Origin: Eudorina sp. 2006-703-Eu-15
Lineage: Eukaryota; Chlorophyta; Chlorophyceae; Chlamydomonadales; Volvocaceae
NCBI GenBank assembly: GCA_003117195.1
Contig: BDSI01000006.1
Location: 744,001-808,000, forward strand
Direction: 5' to 3'
Length of the DNA stretch: 64,000 nt
Below, piece after piece: positions 1-11,699 of this stretch; position 1 is the stretch's first letter, and the number at the start of each line of letters is the position of its first letter. The notes under the pieces were generated by a model. The model was given only the letters and a program-made list of their open reading frames with translations, was not told the origin of the DNA and did not search any database. Made by a program: the position numbers and the translations under genes.

Positions 1-262
1 CCGCTGCTACGTCTCCAGAACCGAACCCATTCACGCCCGCAACTTGCCCTGGCATGGATAACCGGAGGATGCGCTGCAGGATACTCGCTGGTTGGCCCCT
101 GGCTTGATGCTGATTGTGATCTTGATATTGACCTTGATCTTGGGATAGGCCTGAACAGGACCAGAGAGCCATCACTCGGGCCTGTGATAGCCAATGGCTT
201 AACGCATCTGCCCGCCCGCTGTGCCGTCGTGGCCCCCTGCCGCTCGCCGCCGGCTCCGCCAG

Positions 263-3200
263 GCCGAGACCAAGATGGCGGAGATCCAGACGTCCATGGA
301 CGCGCGTCTGAACGCGATGCCTCCGTCGCAGCGCCAACAGTATGGGGACCTCATCAGCGAGCAGCAGCAGCTGCAGGTCAGGAGGAGGGGTGCGAGGGGC
401 GTGGGAAGTGCACACTGAGGGCGGCGGGGGGCGACCGTTCGGACGTAGATCGGGAGGCGGGCAGCAGATCGGGAGGCGGGCAGAAGATCGGGAGGCGGGC
501 AGAAGATCGGGAGGCGGGCAGAAGATCGGGGGGTGGGCAGCAGATCGGGGGGCGGGCAGCAGATCGGGGGGCGGGCAGCAGATCGGGGGCGGGCAGCAGA
601 TCGGGAGGCGGGCAGCAGATCGGGGGGCGGGCAGCCGGTCAAGGGTCGGGAGAGGCCACCCGGCAGAACCTCCCCGGGGGCGTTTGGGTCAATCATGGTC
701 TGTCCTCACAAGCTCGGAAGCCTCTCAATATCCCAAAGGCAGGAAAGCAGTAATAAAATCATCAGTTTCTACAAGCGAGGGGTGGAAAGTGTGGCATGGG
801 CATGATATCGCGTACACTGTGGTCGCCCACCGGCCGCCCTCGTCCTGGGGTAACCCGCACCGAACGGGGACGTCCAGGGGGAGTCCAGGGGGAAGACGCA
901 CGCGCTCGGAGGAACCCCTCCCAACCTCCTCGTCAGCTTCCGGCGGCCTCTGTTCCACGCAAGGGGGGCGATCCCTGCTCTCTCACGCGCCAGAGACGGC
1001 CCTTCCCCACATCACTCCCCACACCTCATTATCAGTCATTCTATCAATGTGAGGTGACATGATCCGGGTCCGTTTTGGGTTTTCCCGTCTTTCCTATCTT
1101 TGAACCCCCTCAGGCCGACAGCAAGCGCTGCGAGGAGGATCTGGAGAACCTCGACAAGCAGCTTCAGGCGTCCGAGGGCGAGCTGGCGCGCAACCCCTTC
1201 AAGCAGCGCAGCCTGCAGCTGCAGGAGCAGATCCGCGCGCTGACGGAGCGCAAGTACGAGCTGACGGAGGAGGAGCGGCAGAGCAAGCGCAGCCCCGAGG
1301 AGCTGCGGGCGGACCTGATGGCCAAGATCAAGCGCGACAACACGGAGGTGGAGAACATGACGCAGCAGGTGCGGCGCTGCGAAAAGGGGGGTGTAGGAAA
1401 AGCCAAAAGGGGGGGAGCGGGCAGGGAAAGGGGGGCCCGGGGCGGCCCGCCGGTTGCTTTGTGCGTGACGGGGCGCGCATGCAGTGACGTGGACGACGCG
1501 AGGCGCTGCTGCTGCTGCCTCCGGGTGTCTCGCCAGGAGGAGGAAAGACAGGGAGTGACGGAGAGGGGCCGGCTGGTTGAACGGTCGCGCAGTGCGAGCG
1601 GGGTGGCGAGGCGGTGTGTCCCTAGCAGTGTGAACGCTGACCGGGGGGAAGGGGCGGTGCGCCTGGGAGCTAGGTTGGATGACCACGATGCGCAGGAAGC
1701 CGTCGGAGAGTGCACATCATCATTGGGGTAGGGCGTCTCTCCTCGGGTAAAGACCGCCGCGGGCAGCAACTTTGGGAGGCCAAGCGAGCGGAGGCACGTC
1801 TAGGATTAACGACGGAATGCCGTCTGCGGCATCTGTACTTCCAAGGCTTGTCGGACGGATGGCCGCGCATGGCCGCGGGTGGGTCAGCGGCGAGTGTGGA
1901 GTCACGAATGAACAGGGCCTGATCGCCCCTTCCTCCCTGGCATATAGCAGTAATAGTAACCGTTACAACGTGGACCCTTGTCCACCCGGCGGCAGCATAT
2001 GCTCTGCCGCCAAAGCAGAGGCCCTCATCCCATCACATCACATTTGCCGAATGTGTCCGTGTGTGGGGTCCGCCCGGCGCAGATCCGCGAGCTCCAGGAT
2101 CAGATCAAGAAGATGGAGGAGCGCGTCAAGTCGCTGGGCGGGGCCACCAGCGGCGCAGCGGCCGCCGAGGAGAAGGCCAACCGCGAGAAGTTCGAGGAGC
2201 TGCTGGCCAAGGAGCGCGACCTGAACAACTTCATGGACGGCTTCCCCAGCCGCAAGGCCGCAAAGATGCAGGTGGGTCGGGCCGTGCGGGTTGGTGGCAC
2301 GGCGGTTCGGTCGGTCGCGCGGTGGGCAGCAGCGCGTGCGGTCGTAGCTGTGCAGCAATGGCGGTCACACTCGGTGTGTTGCCCTCGTCCGATCCGTTGG
2401 CCTCGACGCGCGCACGCCAGATTCTTAAAGGAGACGGAGCCTGGAACGTCGTAGTATTTCCTCGAGTGTTACGCTTCCAGGCGCTGTTCGCTGTACGGTA
2501 GCCAGGCATGAGCTCCTGCGGCTGCCGCGCGTCGCTGCCGCGCCCCTATCCCTCCACCATGATGCGTTCGTCTGAGAGTGCCGTTTCTTAACCCCTAACC
2601 ACGGCCCCCCTTTCCGCACTTCACAATCCCCGCCACCGGGTGTTGGCGTCAGAATGTCTGGAGGTTCTTTTCGTGAACTCGGATCCCGTGCCTCCTATTC
2701 CACACCGCAACGACCCGCAGGAGAAGCAGTCCAAGGAGGACGGCATCGTGGCCATCCTGGAGAAGGTGGTCAAGATGCAGGGCATCATCGGCTCGTCGCT
2801 GCCCTCCCAGAAGAAGTTCAAGGAGATGCAGGACGAGCTCGAGTACAAGAAGATGCAGCTGGAGAACACGCAGACGACGCAGGAGCGGCTCAAGGAGGTG
2901 CGGCTCTCAAGGGGGTGTTGAATTGAAAAGAGAAAAGAACCCGAAACGAACCGGGGGGCCGGGTGTGTACGCCCAACGGGCAGATGGTCCGGTCTCAATA
3001 CCCGCGTCGGGATACCGCATTGATGGCGTGCCCTGCAGATGCCGATCTGACCTGACCTGGACCGAATACCACAGGCAGGTCGGGTGGCGAGTATGGTGGT
3101 GGCCCCGCGCGTCGGTCCGCTCGGCCGCAAGGGGGCCTGTCGCGGTCTGTGCTTGCAGCGCTGCTGCACGCACGCGCATCTTCGAGCGCCTGGCGGCTGC

Positions 3201-4551
3201 CGCGCGACGGCTGCTGTTCGTGGGGCGGATGCTGGGGGTTGCTGCCCCGCCGCATCCCAAGTGTTGTTCCTGTGTGTGCCCCTGGCGGCTGGTGCCGATG
3301 TGCCGTGGGCCCGCCTGGTGCCGATGTGCTGCACGCGCAGGAGCTCGCCATGCGGCGAACGGAGCTGGAGAAGATCGACACGCTGGAGGACAAGATCAAA
3401 CTGGAGCTGACGCAGCTCTCGGATCGCCAGACGGCCATGGAGAAGGAGATGGGGGAGTTTGGCAGCGTGAGTGTGCTGTCTGTGCGGAGCCCTCCCTTCC
3501 CCCTTTCTGCATAACCCGGCGACGGGGAAAGGGATACGTTCATACGTAGATTAAGCATGTCTGCGCTTCTGAACTTGGCCGCTTGTCCTGCTTGTTGCGT
3601 TCGGGGTGTTAATTACCGCCCATACGACGACCCTAGATGGCCGTGTGAGGCAGGGTGTGGTCAGCGGCGCACTAACCCGTAGGTGGTCAAATTTCTGCCC
3701 GCGCCGCTTCGTGCCGCACGCACTGCGCGTCTCGTTCCGCCCACGCCACAGGTTGAGGACATCCAGCACAAGGCCCAGTTGGCGCGCGAGCGCATGGAGG
3801 GGCTCCGGTCGGCGCTGCTGAAGCGCAAGGACCTGCTGCGGTCGATAGTGGCGGAGAAGGGCCTCAAGTTCCAAGCGAAGCGCGCGCAGCTGCAGGTGGG
3901 TCGCGCGTGCTTGCCCTCCCCGCGCACTTGAGGGGGAACGGTTGCGGGTCACGGCGGGCGCGCGGGCGGTCATGTTGCCTGGGGGATGTGCAGTACCCGG
4001 CAGGGTGCACACACTTGTGCACACTTTGGGCTGGACGTCTCGGTGTCCCTGTCGTCGTGGGAGCTGAAGTGGCAAGGCTCTCTTACGTGATATGGACTCT
4101 CCATTGGCTAATGGGGTCCGAGTCAGGCTAGGGATGTTCATTCGGTCTGGACCGACCTGGAAGCCACTGCTCCCTGAAACAAAACATCCTACCGAGGAAG
4201 TGCTGGGATAAAGCTGCGCCGATGGTTCCGGCTTTTTCGAGTGCGCAGTTGTTTTGCACTCGATGTTGGTGCGGTTCCGTTGTGCGGTCCTTGCGGTCCT
4301 TGATGGCGGGGTAAGTTGACTTGTGCGTTGTGCCCAATGGATGCGCCCGTTGCTTTCCCCAGGACCACAGCCTGCAGGTGCAGCTCGAGAAGATGGAGTC
4401 CAAGCTCAAGACGCTCAGCGGCGGCGTGTTCGAGATGACCGAGTTCATCAAGGCCAAGGAGAGCGAGACCAACTACCGGCAGCTGGCCAGCAACATCTCC
4501 ACCCTGGTGGACGAGCTGAACGTCCACGTCCGGCAGTCGGTTGCGTACTGA
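263..4551 (+). CDS. IFT74: Intraflagellar transport protein IFT74, C-terminal part (5' end outside window)
   Basis: Coiled-coil core subunit of the IFT-B complex, which pairs with IFT81 and carries cargo along ciliary microtubules. Exons: 263-376, 1114-1368, 2083-2271, 2721-2897, 3341-3466, 3752-3895, 4363-4551. Every junction is phase 0 with GT-AG borders, and together they give 397 codons ending in TGA. The chain is almost pure charged heptad repeat. It opens with a short helix (AETKMAEIQ) and then blocks such as EEDLENLDKQL, KRDNTEVENM and EKFEELLAKE, which follow the family pattern. Algal IFT74 is roughly 640 residues, so about 240 N-terminal residues, including the basic tubulin-binding start, should lie left of base 1. 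Bases 1-262 look like intron. TGTAA occurs at 4574-4578 and 5081-5085; either could be the poly(A) signal. Family assignment is by remembered homology. Confidence 0.88.
448..637. repeat. 19-bp G-rich minisatellite in an IFT74 intron
   Basis: About ten tandem copies of a unit of the form GATCGGGAGGCGGGCAGCA, differing by A/G changes and one single-base deletion. It lies in the 737-nt intron between the exons ending at 376 and starting at 1114. It makes spurious open frames on both strands. Confidence 0.9.
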
Positions 4552-5035
4552 CAACGGCGGCGGGCATGTGGGCTGTAAGGGGGGGGAAGTGTCTGTGGGC
4601 CCGTGGTCGTCGAGAGGTTTCGGAGGTTTCGGGTACTCCAGGCCTTGCAGTGTTCGGGCTGTTCATAGATTTCTATGCACGCGGTGCAGGGGGGGAGGAG
4701 GTGCAGATGGGCGCACGGGTCGGACGTGCGGGTCGGAGGTGCGGACCGGCGGGTGGGGGGAGGTGCGGGTCGGCAGAGGGGGGTTCGACCCTATCTCGGG
4801 CAAGGGGGTAAAACCAAAGTAGCTTTGGTGGAAGCAGTCCACGCCGTATGCGGGCGAGCAGGTTGCAACATAGAGCGTCCGGGTTCGACACCGTAAGCCA
4901 GAACTTCGCGAGCGTCAGGAGTTTTGCAGGCCTGCAGATATGTGTACATAGGGGCGCATCAGCGAATGAACGGTTAATACGGGAAGACGGCTGTAGCGAA
5001 TATGTCATGCGTACGCGGCGCGCGGGCAAAGCGAA

Positions 5036-8000
5036 ATGCTGCGGCCTGAAAGACAGCTTTTATATTGGCTTGAACAAGCATGTAATAAAATGTCTCGTAT
5101 GACATGGACATCTCTGTCTGCCACCACACCCAATTTTCACATCTTCCGGCGTGACGACGCTGTAGTCCGAACCCTACAAGGCAGTCAAGTCGCTGTCCAT
5201 GAATACCGTATGGCATATGACAATCTTCTGGAAGCTTCGCGGCGCGAACGCGAGGAGCATGAACGCGACAAGCTTCTTTTGGTAATGCGCCACGCAGCGA
5301 GGCAAACAGCAGAACCGTTTCTTTGACATGGCGTTATATTACAATGTAGGAGGAGAAATTGCGAGCCCTTGCCATCGCGAAGGCGGAGGCGGATAGACTT
5401 CTGAAGGCAGGTTTGTTGAGAGGCAGTTTCGCGTTTTACGGACATATACCCATTTCTTGAATTTGGCAATTCAAGGTCGTCATCCCTCTTTCCATGCTTC
5501 AAACTTGCAGGGCCAAATTTCTGGCTTGCATGCGGGCTTGCGCGCGTCGGAACAGGCGCTCTCGGAATTAGATGCCGAACATCAGAGACTTCAGCACAAG
5601 TCTGCAGCGATTACGAACGATTTGCTGGACCGCGTGGACGCCTTACAGCAGACGGTTGCTGAACTTCAGGTGTGCGGCGCAATCTTAAGCTGTCACGGCG
5701 AGGCCAATGATTAACAGACATTCAGAGACATACATCGCCCGAATCTTACCTGATTGCAGGCAGAGAGTCGAACGTTGCAGTCGGAGCTTACTGCCGTACA
5801 GGCCGAGGCGGCACTGAAGGACGTAGCGATGCAACAAGTCGCAGACCTGCAAGCTGCCATCGGGGCCCTGCAGCAGCGGGCGAAGCATCTTGTCTCTGAT
5901 TTGGAGCAGGACAAGTAAGTCGCTGAAGCTCAAAGCCGGGTTCGGCCTGCTCCTTACCCGTCCATCTGCTGCAACTGGTGGCCGATGCGTGGATGCGTGG
6001 ATGACTGGCAGCGCCGATTCGTCCTGCACGCCACCTCCCATGCCATTCCTCTCCTCTTTACGCAAACGACACAAGTGTGACCGCAGTTGGCCCTGTAACT
6101 TCGGAAGGAATTGTCTGAAGATGTGCGCTGGACATGCACAACGCCGGGGTTCTCCGTTCGGCATTTCGTCGCGAGGCCACGACGGTGGTAGCGTAGACGG
6201 GATGTGCACAACTCGCAGTGTAGCACCTCTAGGGTTGTTTATCGTCCTGCTGAAGGACGCCCTCGCGCCGCTGCGTCTCGCGTCTCACACTTGTCCTTCG
6301 TTCCTCCTCAGGGCCACCGCCGAGAAGCGGGTGGCGACGCTGTCCTCCGACTTGGCGGTGGTGCAGCGGCAGCTCGCGCACGAGTCGGCTGCGCGCGCGT
6401 CGATCGACGACGTGGCCGTGCGGCTGGAGGCGGAGCGGCAGCAGCTGCTGGCGGCGCTGGAGCTGGAGCGGCTGATCAAGTGAGAAGAGGCCCACCCCAG
6501 GGAGCCGCCCCGCCGGGTGGTCTTACCTCTGTCCAGGGGCCTGAACCCCTGCCTGCTCCACGGGGGGGCTTTCTAGCGTAGGTTACCTTGATAATTTGGT
6601 CAGGATCTTAGGAAATCATGGCTGGCCGTCGAAGGGATCCGTCGCGAAATCGTGTTTTTAAAAAAGTGTGTGTTCCGCTTTTGGCGCGACGCGGGGTTGC
6701 CGTACCGTGTTCTTCCTCTGATCCACCCCCTTTGACGCTTTAGGGGGCGCCCCTGGCCGAACAAACCCGCGCGCTGGCCGCTGTGCTCTGCCCGCCACCT
6801 CACCCCCAGTGAGCCGCTGCGACACAGCCACTACGCGACCACCACCACGCTGTCCTACCTGATGCGCTCGCCCGTGGCCCCCACCGTCAAGGACCGGGCC
6901 TCCCCGGAGCGGCGCCGCCCCCTCCGGGACCCGTCAGGGGAGCCGCGGACACCCCTGAGGCAGCAGCAACAGCAGCAACCCCGCACGCCGCAGCACGTCT
7001 TGTCAGCGGTGAGTTGACGGGCGACTGGAGGGAGCTGCGGGGTGGCTGGTCTGCCCTAAAGGACACAACTTCTTGGGGCGGAGTTGACCCGGACGAAGCG
7101 AGCCAAGCCAAGTGGGCGATGCAGATGTCGTACGCGCCTTTTCGCGTCCGAACGTGAAACGTACGGCAAATAGTTCAGTAGGCAGGTAGGTGGGTAAGTG
7201 GGTAGGTATTTAGGTAGGTCTCCGTGCCATCAGCCTCCTTGTACCATCTTGACATGGGGCCGGTGCAGGTCGATCGATCTGGGTCGTCTCGTCTCCGGTG
7301 CGTAACGGTGGGCGGGAGGGCAGCTCCCTGCCCGTTCCGCCAGCCGTAATGGACGCCCCGGTTGTGCGCCCCCGTTGTCGTAACCGTGACCACCGCAGGA
7401 TCCAGCCCCGTCAAGGCGACCCGGGAGCGCACCGCCGGCCGCGGCCGCCTCCGGAGCCGCGACAGCGCGCGGCAGTGCGGGCGCCCCCGTCAGTGGTGTC
7501 AGCCTCACGTTCAGCCCGCTTCCAGCTGGCTCGCGCGGGGCCTCACACCTGGGTGGGTGGGTGGCTGGGTGGCTGGGTGGGTGGGTCGGGTGGGTGGCTG
7601 GGTGGGTGGGTGGGTCGGGTGGGTGGGTGGCTGGGTGGGTGGGTGGGTCGGGTGGGTGGCTGGGTGGGTGGGTGGGTCGGGTGGGTGGGTGGCTGGGTGG
7701 GTGGGTGGGTCGGGTGGGTGGCTGGGTGGGTGGGTGGGTGGGTGGCTGGGTGGGTGGGTGGCTGGGTGGGTGGGGGGGTGGCTGGGTGGGTCGGGTGGGG
7801 TGGGCATGGCGGCTGAGGTGGCAAGGTGGTGGCGGACGCTTTGCTGTTCCGGAGGGACGGATGCGCATCCGCCGCAGGCGCAGAACCGTGTGGAGATGGT
7901 CAGGCGGCGGCAGGAGGCGGATGGGCGGTTGTGCTGCGTGAGCCGGTGTGTAGGTTTTCAGTGCATCGGTCATGTCCCAGACACACACTCTGACCCGGGT

Positions 8001-9059
8001 GAACCGCATCTCCCGTGTGAAGTGGTGTGCGGGGCAGCCGGGAAATGGGCGGTGTCCGAGGGGCCGCTGTGCAAGACAATCCTGAAGCTGCGTGACGACC
8101 TCAAGATGCGACGAGGGGTCGCTCGCCTTTCTGTGGTACCTTAGCTGTCCGTGTATAGCTGCACTCATGTACGGTGTGCCCTGCGAACCAGACTCGCGCA
8201 AATCACCCCTTAGGCCATATGGCGTTGTACGGTGTACATGCGGTGTACGGTATCGGCAACCCCATGCGCCGTCTCTCCGACGACGCCACAGAGCTGTATT
8301 GGCCTCCCCATCTGAACCCCATTTATTTTGCGGCCCTGCCCCTCCCTGCCGCAACCTCATCCCTCCTCCGACCTACCAGGCTTCCTCACTGGCCGCAACC
8401 TGACCCGCCTGGGCCGGTCCTGGGCCACCACCACCGTCGCCGCCGGGCCCCCCAACCCTCTCTTCCTGGACAACCTCCACTCCCCGCTCTCGCCGCCGCC
8501 GCCGGGACCCCCCCGGAAACCAACGTCACACAGTGCCTCGCCGCACTCGACGCCCGCCCCCAGCCGGGCCCGCAGCGGCGGCGGTGCGGTCGGCAGCAGC
8601 GCGAACTCCAGCTACCCAGATGTCGTCATCGTCAGCGGCGGCGGCGGCGGCGGCTCCGGCGCTGGCTCGGTGACGTCGGGAGCCAGCCGATCGGATCATC
8701 GCCGTTACTACGCCTCGCCGCAGTACCTGACGGCGATGCTGCGGTCACCCCAGACGCCGTACGTGGAGGACAGTACGGGGGGCCGTACGGGCGATGCGTC
8801 AACGGGGGAGTTCCTGAGCCCTACGTTCCTGCGGGGTCCGGCGCAGAGGGCGGCGGCGGCGTCGCCGGGCTCGGCGGCGACGGCCTCGTCGCGGCCCGGC
8901 AGCGCGTCGGCAGCGGGGACGCCGCGGCCCTCGCCGGGCCGTGCCGGTCGACCTGCGATGCGGGCGGCGGTCAAGGAGGCGTGGCCCGGCGGTGACACTC
9001 AGGTGGCCCGCATCACCTTGACGCCGACGGGCGCGCCATCCACTCTGGTGTACGGCTGA
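5036..9059 (+). CDS. Coiled-coil protein of unknown function
   Basis: Not recognised. Exons: 5036-5281, 5350-5406, 5511-5669, 5760-5914, 6312-6479, 6810-7008, 7399-7552, 8380-9059; all phases join to 605 codons. Intron 2 needs a GC donor (AAG|GCAGGT at 5407) to stay in frame. Exon 5 could be read to a TGA right after LERLIK, but that TGA lies in a strong GTGAGA donor and the next exon continues in phase. Residues about 60-300 are continuous heptads rich in E, R, A and L. A Gln run follows (six residues near LRQQQQQQP). The remaining C-terminal half is Ser/Pro/Gly/Ala-rich, probably disordered, and ends STLVYG. The alternative start ATG at 5090 would remove 18 residues. It lies just after IFT74 on the same strand, so a ciliary or basal-body role is possible but unproved. 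Confidence 0.7.
7553..7800. repeat. GGGT-rich satellite in intron 7 of the coiled-coil gene
   Basis: Roughly 245 bases of GGGTGGGTGGCTGGGT variants start exactly at the splice donor of the exon ending at 7552. The coding strand has dozens of G-triplets, so G-quadruplexes are plausible. It produces false Gly/Trp and Pro/His open frames. Confidence 0.9.
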
Positions 9060-11120
9060 CCCGGGCCGGCGGGTTCTGTAGGTGGGCGGGACGGAAGGGC
9101 CCCCGGCCCTTGAGGGCGGGTTTGTGTGTGTGTGTGTGTGTGCATGGCGAGTTTCATGACGCCCTGAACCCCGCGTGGGGCGTGTTTGATCGTTTCGTGC
9201 ATTCTTTTTGTATCGGTGCCGGATCGTGCGGCGGTGCGGTAATAATCTGATTCGCCGATTGGGGTACGGCACATGGGCTGCCAAGCACGGGGCGGGCGGA
9301 CGTCCTCTGCCCCCGCGCGTCCAGGCCGGCCGTGTCGGGACGTGGGGGGAAGGGGCGGGCGGGGCAGACCTGGCGATTACCGGCACGGTGTGTGGGTGGG
9401 CTGCAGCCATCACATCACACCATACCGCAGCTGTCGGCGGTGACGTGATGGGAGCTCCCAGGCGACTGGGTTGGTGCATCCATGCCGCGATGCCGTCATG
9501 GATTTCGAATTCATGCATTCTTATCCTAATCTCAATCATGGCTGGCTGGGGTGCAAGCGACGTGTCGCCAAGTGGCGTGCGGCGCGGGCGGGAGCGGATC
9601 ACGCCACTTGCAGGGAGGGGCGCGTTGTGGGGCAACGGACGCGTACTTAGCGATCAAGCAACCGAGCGTGTGTACATACGGTACACTGCAAAACGTGTGA
9701 TGTGCTGTTGGGCCCCGACAATGCCTGCGGGCGACTGGTTCCTGTCCGAAACGGGGGGGGGGGTCCGCGTGCAGGCCGTGCTGCGCTGGGGGCTGTGGAC
9801 GGAGCCGAGGCCGGGCCGGGGCGCAGGATTCCGAAGGGGACGTGCGATGGTCACCTGGCGAGCACTGGGACCACCGAAACGACGACGTGAAGCCGCTCGG
9901 CTGGCTCCAGTGTAGGCGTTACTGACTGGCGACTAGCAAAGCATCATGAGTACGACTGTACGACGAGGGGGAAGGGGTTACTAGGTATCCGGCTAATAGG
10001 GCGGCGGCGCGCTGGGGTGGGCGCAGTGGAGAGGGCGCCCGCTGAATCCCCCTGACGCCTGCCCCGCTCGTGTGCCCGCCGGCGAGCGAACAACTTTCCG
10101 TCCTCTATGACCACGTGCCTCTGCGTGTATGTGTGTATGCGTAGGTGCGTTCTTACGGCGACCCGCGCGAGCCCCGACCCTGTTGGACGTAGATTTGCAT
10201 TTGATGTACGGATTAGGACGGGCGCGCTAGCTGGCTGAGACAAATCCAGCCACCTTGGCTTCAGTGGGGGGGAGAGCTAGCGGTCCGTGGGGCCCCGAGA
10301 GGCGGGCTGGGCGGGTCGCTAGACCCTAATTTCCCTCTGTAAGGGCATATGTATACACGATACACTGTTTGTTTCGTGCACTAGCGCTTCCCGTCTGGAG
10401 CCCGCGCTAACGGAAGGCGCTTCGCCCGCCACGAGTCACACTCGGGCGCTGGCAACGTGTGTTCGCCAGCGCTCGTCTCCGTCACACACACCATTCAGGA
10501 AGCGGAAGAACAAAGCCGCCCGCATCCAGACACCAGTCCAGATCTCCAGAAACGTCATAGGGGCAATGCTTGAAGCAACGCCACTGCATGACTTTTGGGT
10601 GAGTTGGTTACATGCCGCTGGTGTTGAGAGCCGCCATCAGTTGGGCGACCAAGCAAAAGGCGAGCTGCAACGCCTGTGCGGCTGCGTTCGTGCTGCGATG
10701 GGCCCTCCGCCCGAGTTCTCCAGTCCAGATCAGGCGTGTTGACAGAAGGCAGAGAGCAGTGGAGGACGGGGCCAAACGGAAGACGATGGTGGTGGGCGGG
10801 CCAAAGTTGGGTCGGCGATTCCATCGCGTGGACACTGCCAACATGCCCGCAACATACCCGCGATCCCTAGGACGGCGACCAAGCTGTCCTTCTCCCACCC
10901 AGCCCAGCCCAGCCCGGCCCGGCCCAGCCCCCAGCTGATGATGGTCAGGGACGTCGTCCTTGAAGCTCCCAAAGTCCGGCTCGTTGCGCAGCGCGCCGGC
11001 TCCGTCAGCCCCGCCGCCGCTCCGCAGCCCCCGGTGCAGGCGCTGCCAGCCCACGCACGAGCTGGGCACGGCGTCCCACAGCGGCACGTCCGGCCCGTAG
11101 TTATTGATTTATTAACGATG
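9060..11120. other. 3' UTR and spacer between convergent genes
   Basis: No supported gene. A (GT)n run lies at 9123-9142. The plus-strand TGTAA at 10338-10342 could end the coiled-coil gene after a 1.3-kb 3' UTR. Open frames here are short, GC-driven and without recognisable domains. Confidence 0.5.
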
Positions 11121-11125
11121 TTACA
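11121..11125 (-). terminator. TGTAA poly(A) signal for the Coa1-like gene
   Basis: Plus-strand TTACA reads TGTAA on the minus strand, about 575 nt downstream of the stop at 11700. This is the usual chlorophyte polyadenylation motif. Confidence 0.5.
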
Positions 11126-11699
11126 GTGGACGCCGCGGGACCCCGTAGGTGCTGTTTATACAGTAGCGCCCCCGGGCCCGGTCCTCCCTGGCGCCCCGAG
11201 GGGTGCGGCGGGCCACCCGTCCGGTCGGTGATGCGGCGGAAGGCCGCCTGATGCACCTCGATGACTTGGAGAAGCGCTAATATGTCCCGTTCCTTATGTA
11301 CATCGCGCGCCATGCCCCTCAGCGCTTCAGAGCCACCAAACCCGCGACGACGCGAGGCCCACGCCCCATCCACCATCCAACATCTGCCCGCGAGCTGCGG
11401 CTCGCCAAGACCCGAGACGAGACGTCAGGCGCGCAACCATAGCACGAACTCGCTATCTGGAGTGTGTCGCCGCTGCACCGCCGTCCCCGCCAAACACACA
11501 CTGTCCTCGCCTGCGCCGCCCGCGTACCAGTATCCGCGACCCAACGCGCGAGGCGCCGCCTCATCCCGAACCACACCGCGCGCCAAGCCATCCTCAACAT
11601 GCGGCAGCAGATGACGCACTGAGCCACTGCCGAGGTATCTTTGTACAACAATCGGGTGGCGGTACGGCGGGGTACGGCAGGTGCTGCTCCCCACTGCCC

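Noticed and set aside
448..637. CRISPR-like spaced repeats.
   Set aside because: Units are contiguous without spacers and the genome is eukaryotic; no CRISPR array is present anywhere in the window.
6480..6482. TGA directly after the heptad region as the end of the coiled-coil gene.
   Set aside because: It lies in a strong GTGAGA donor, and three further exons continue in matching phase to a clear stop at 9059.
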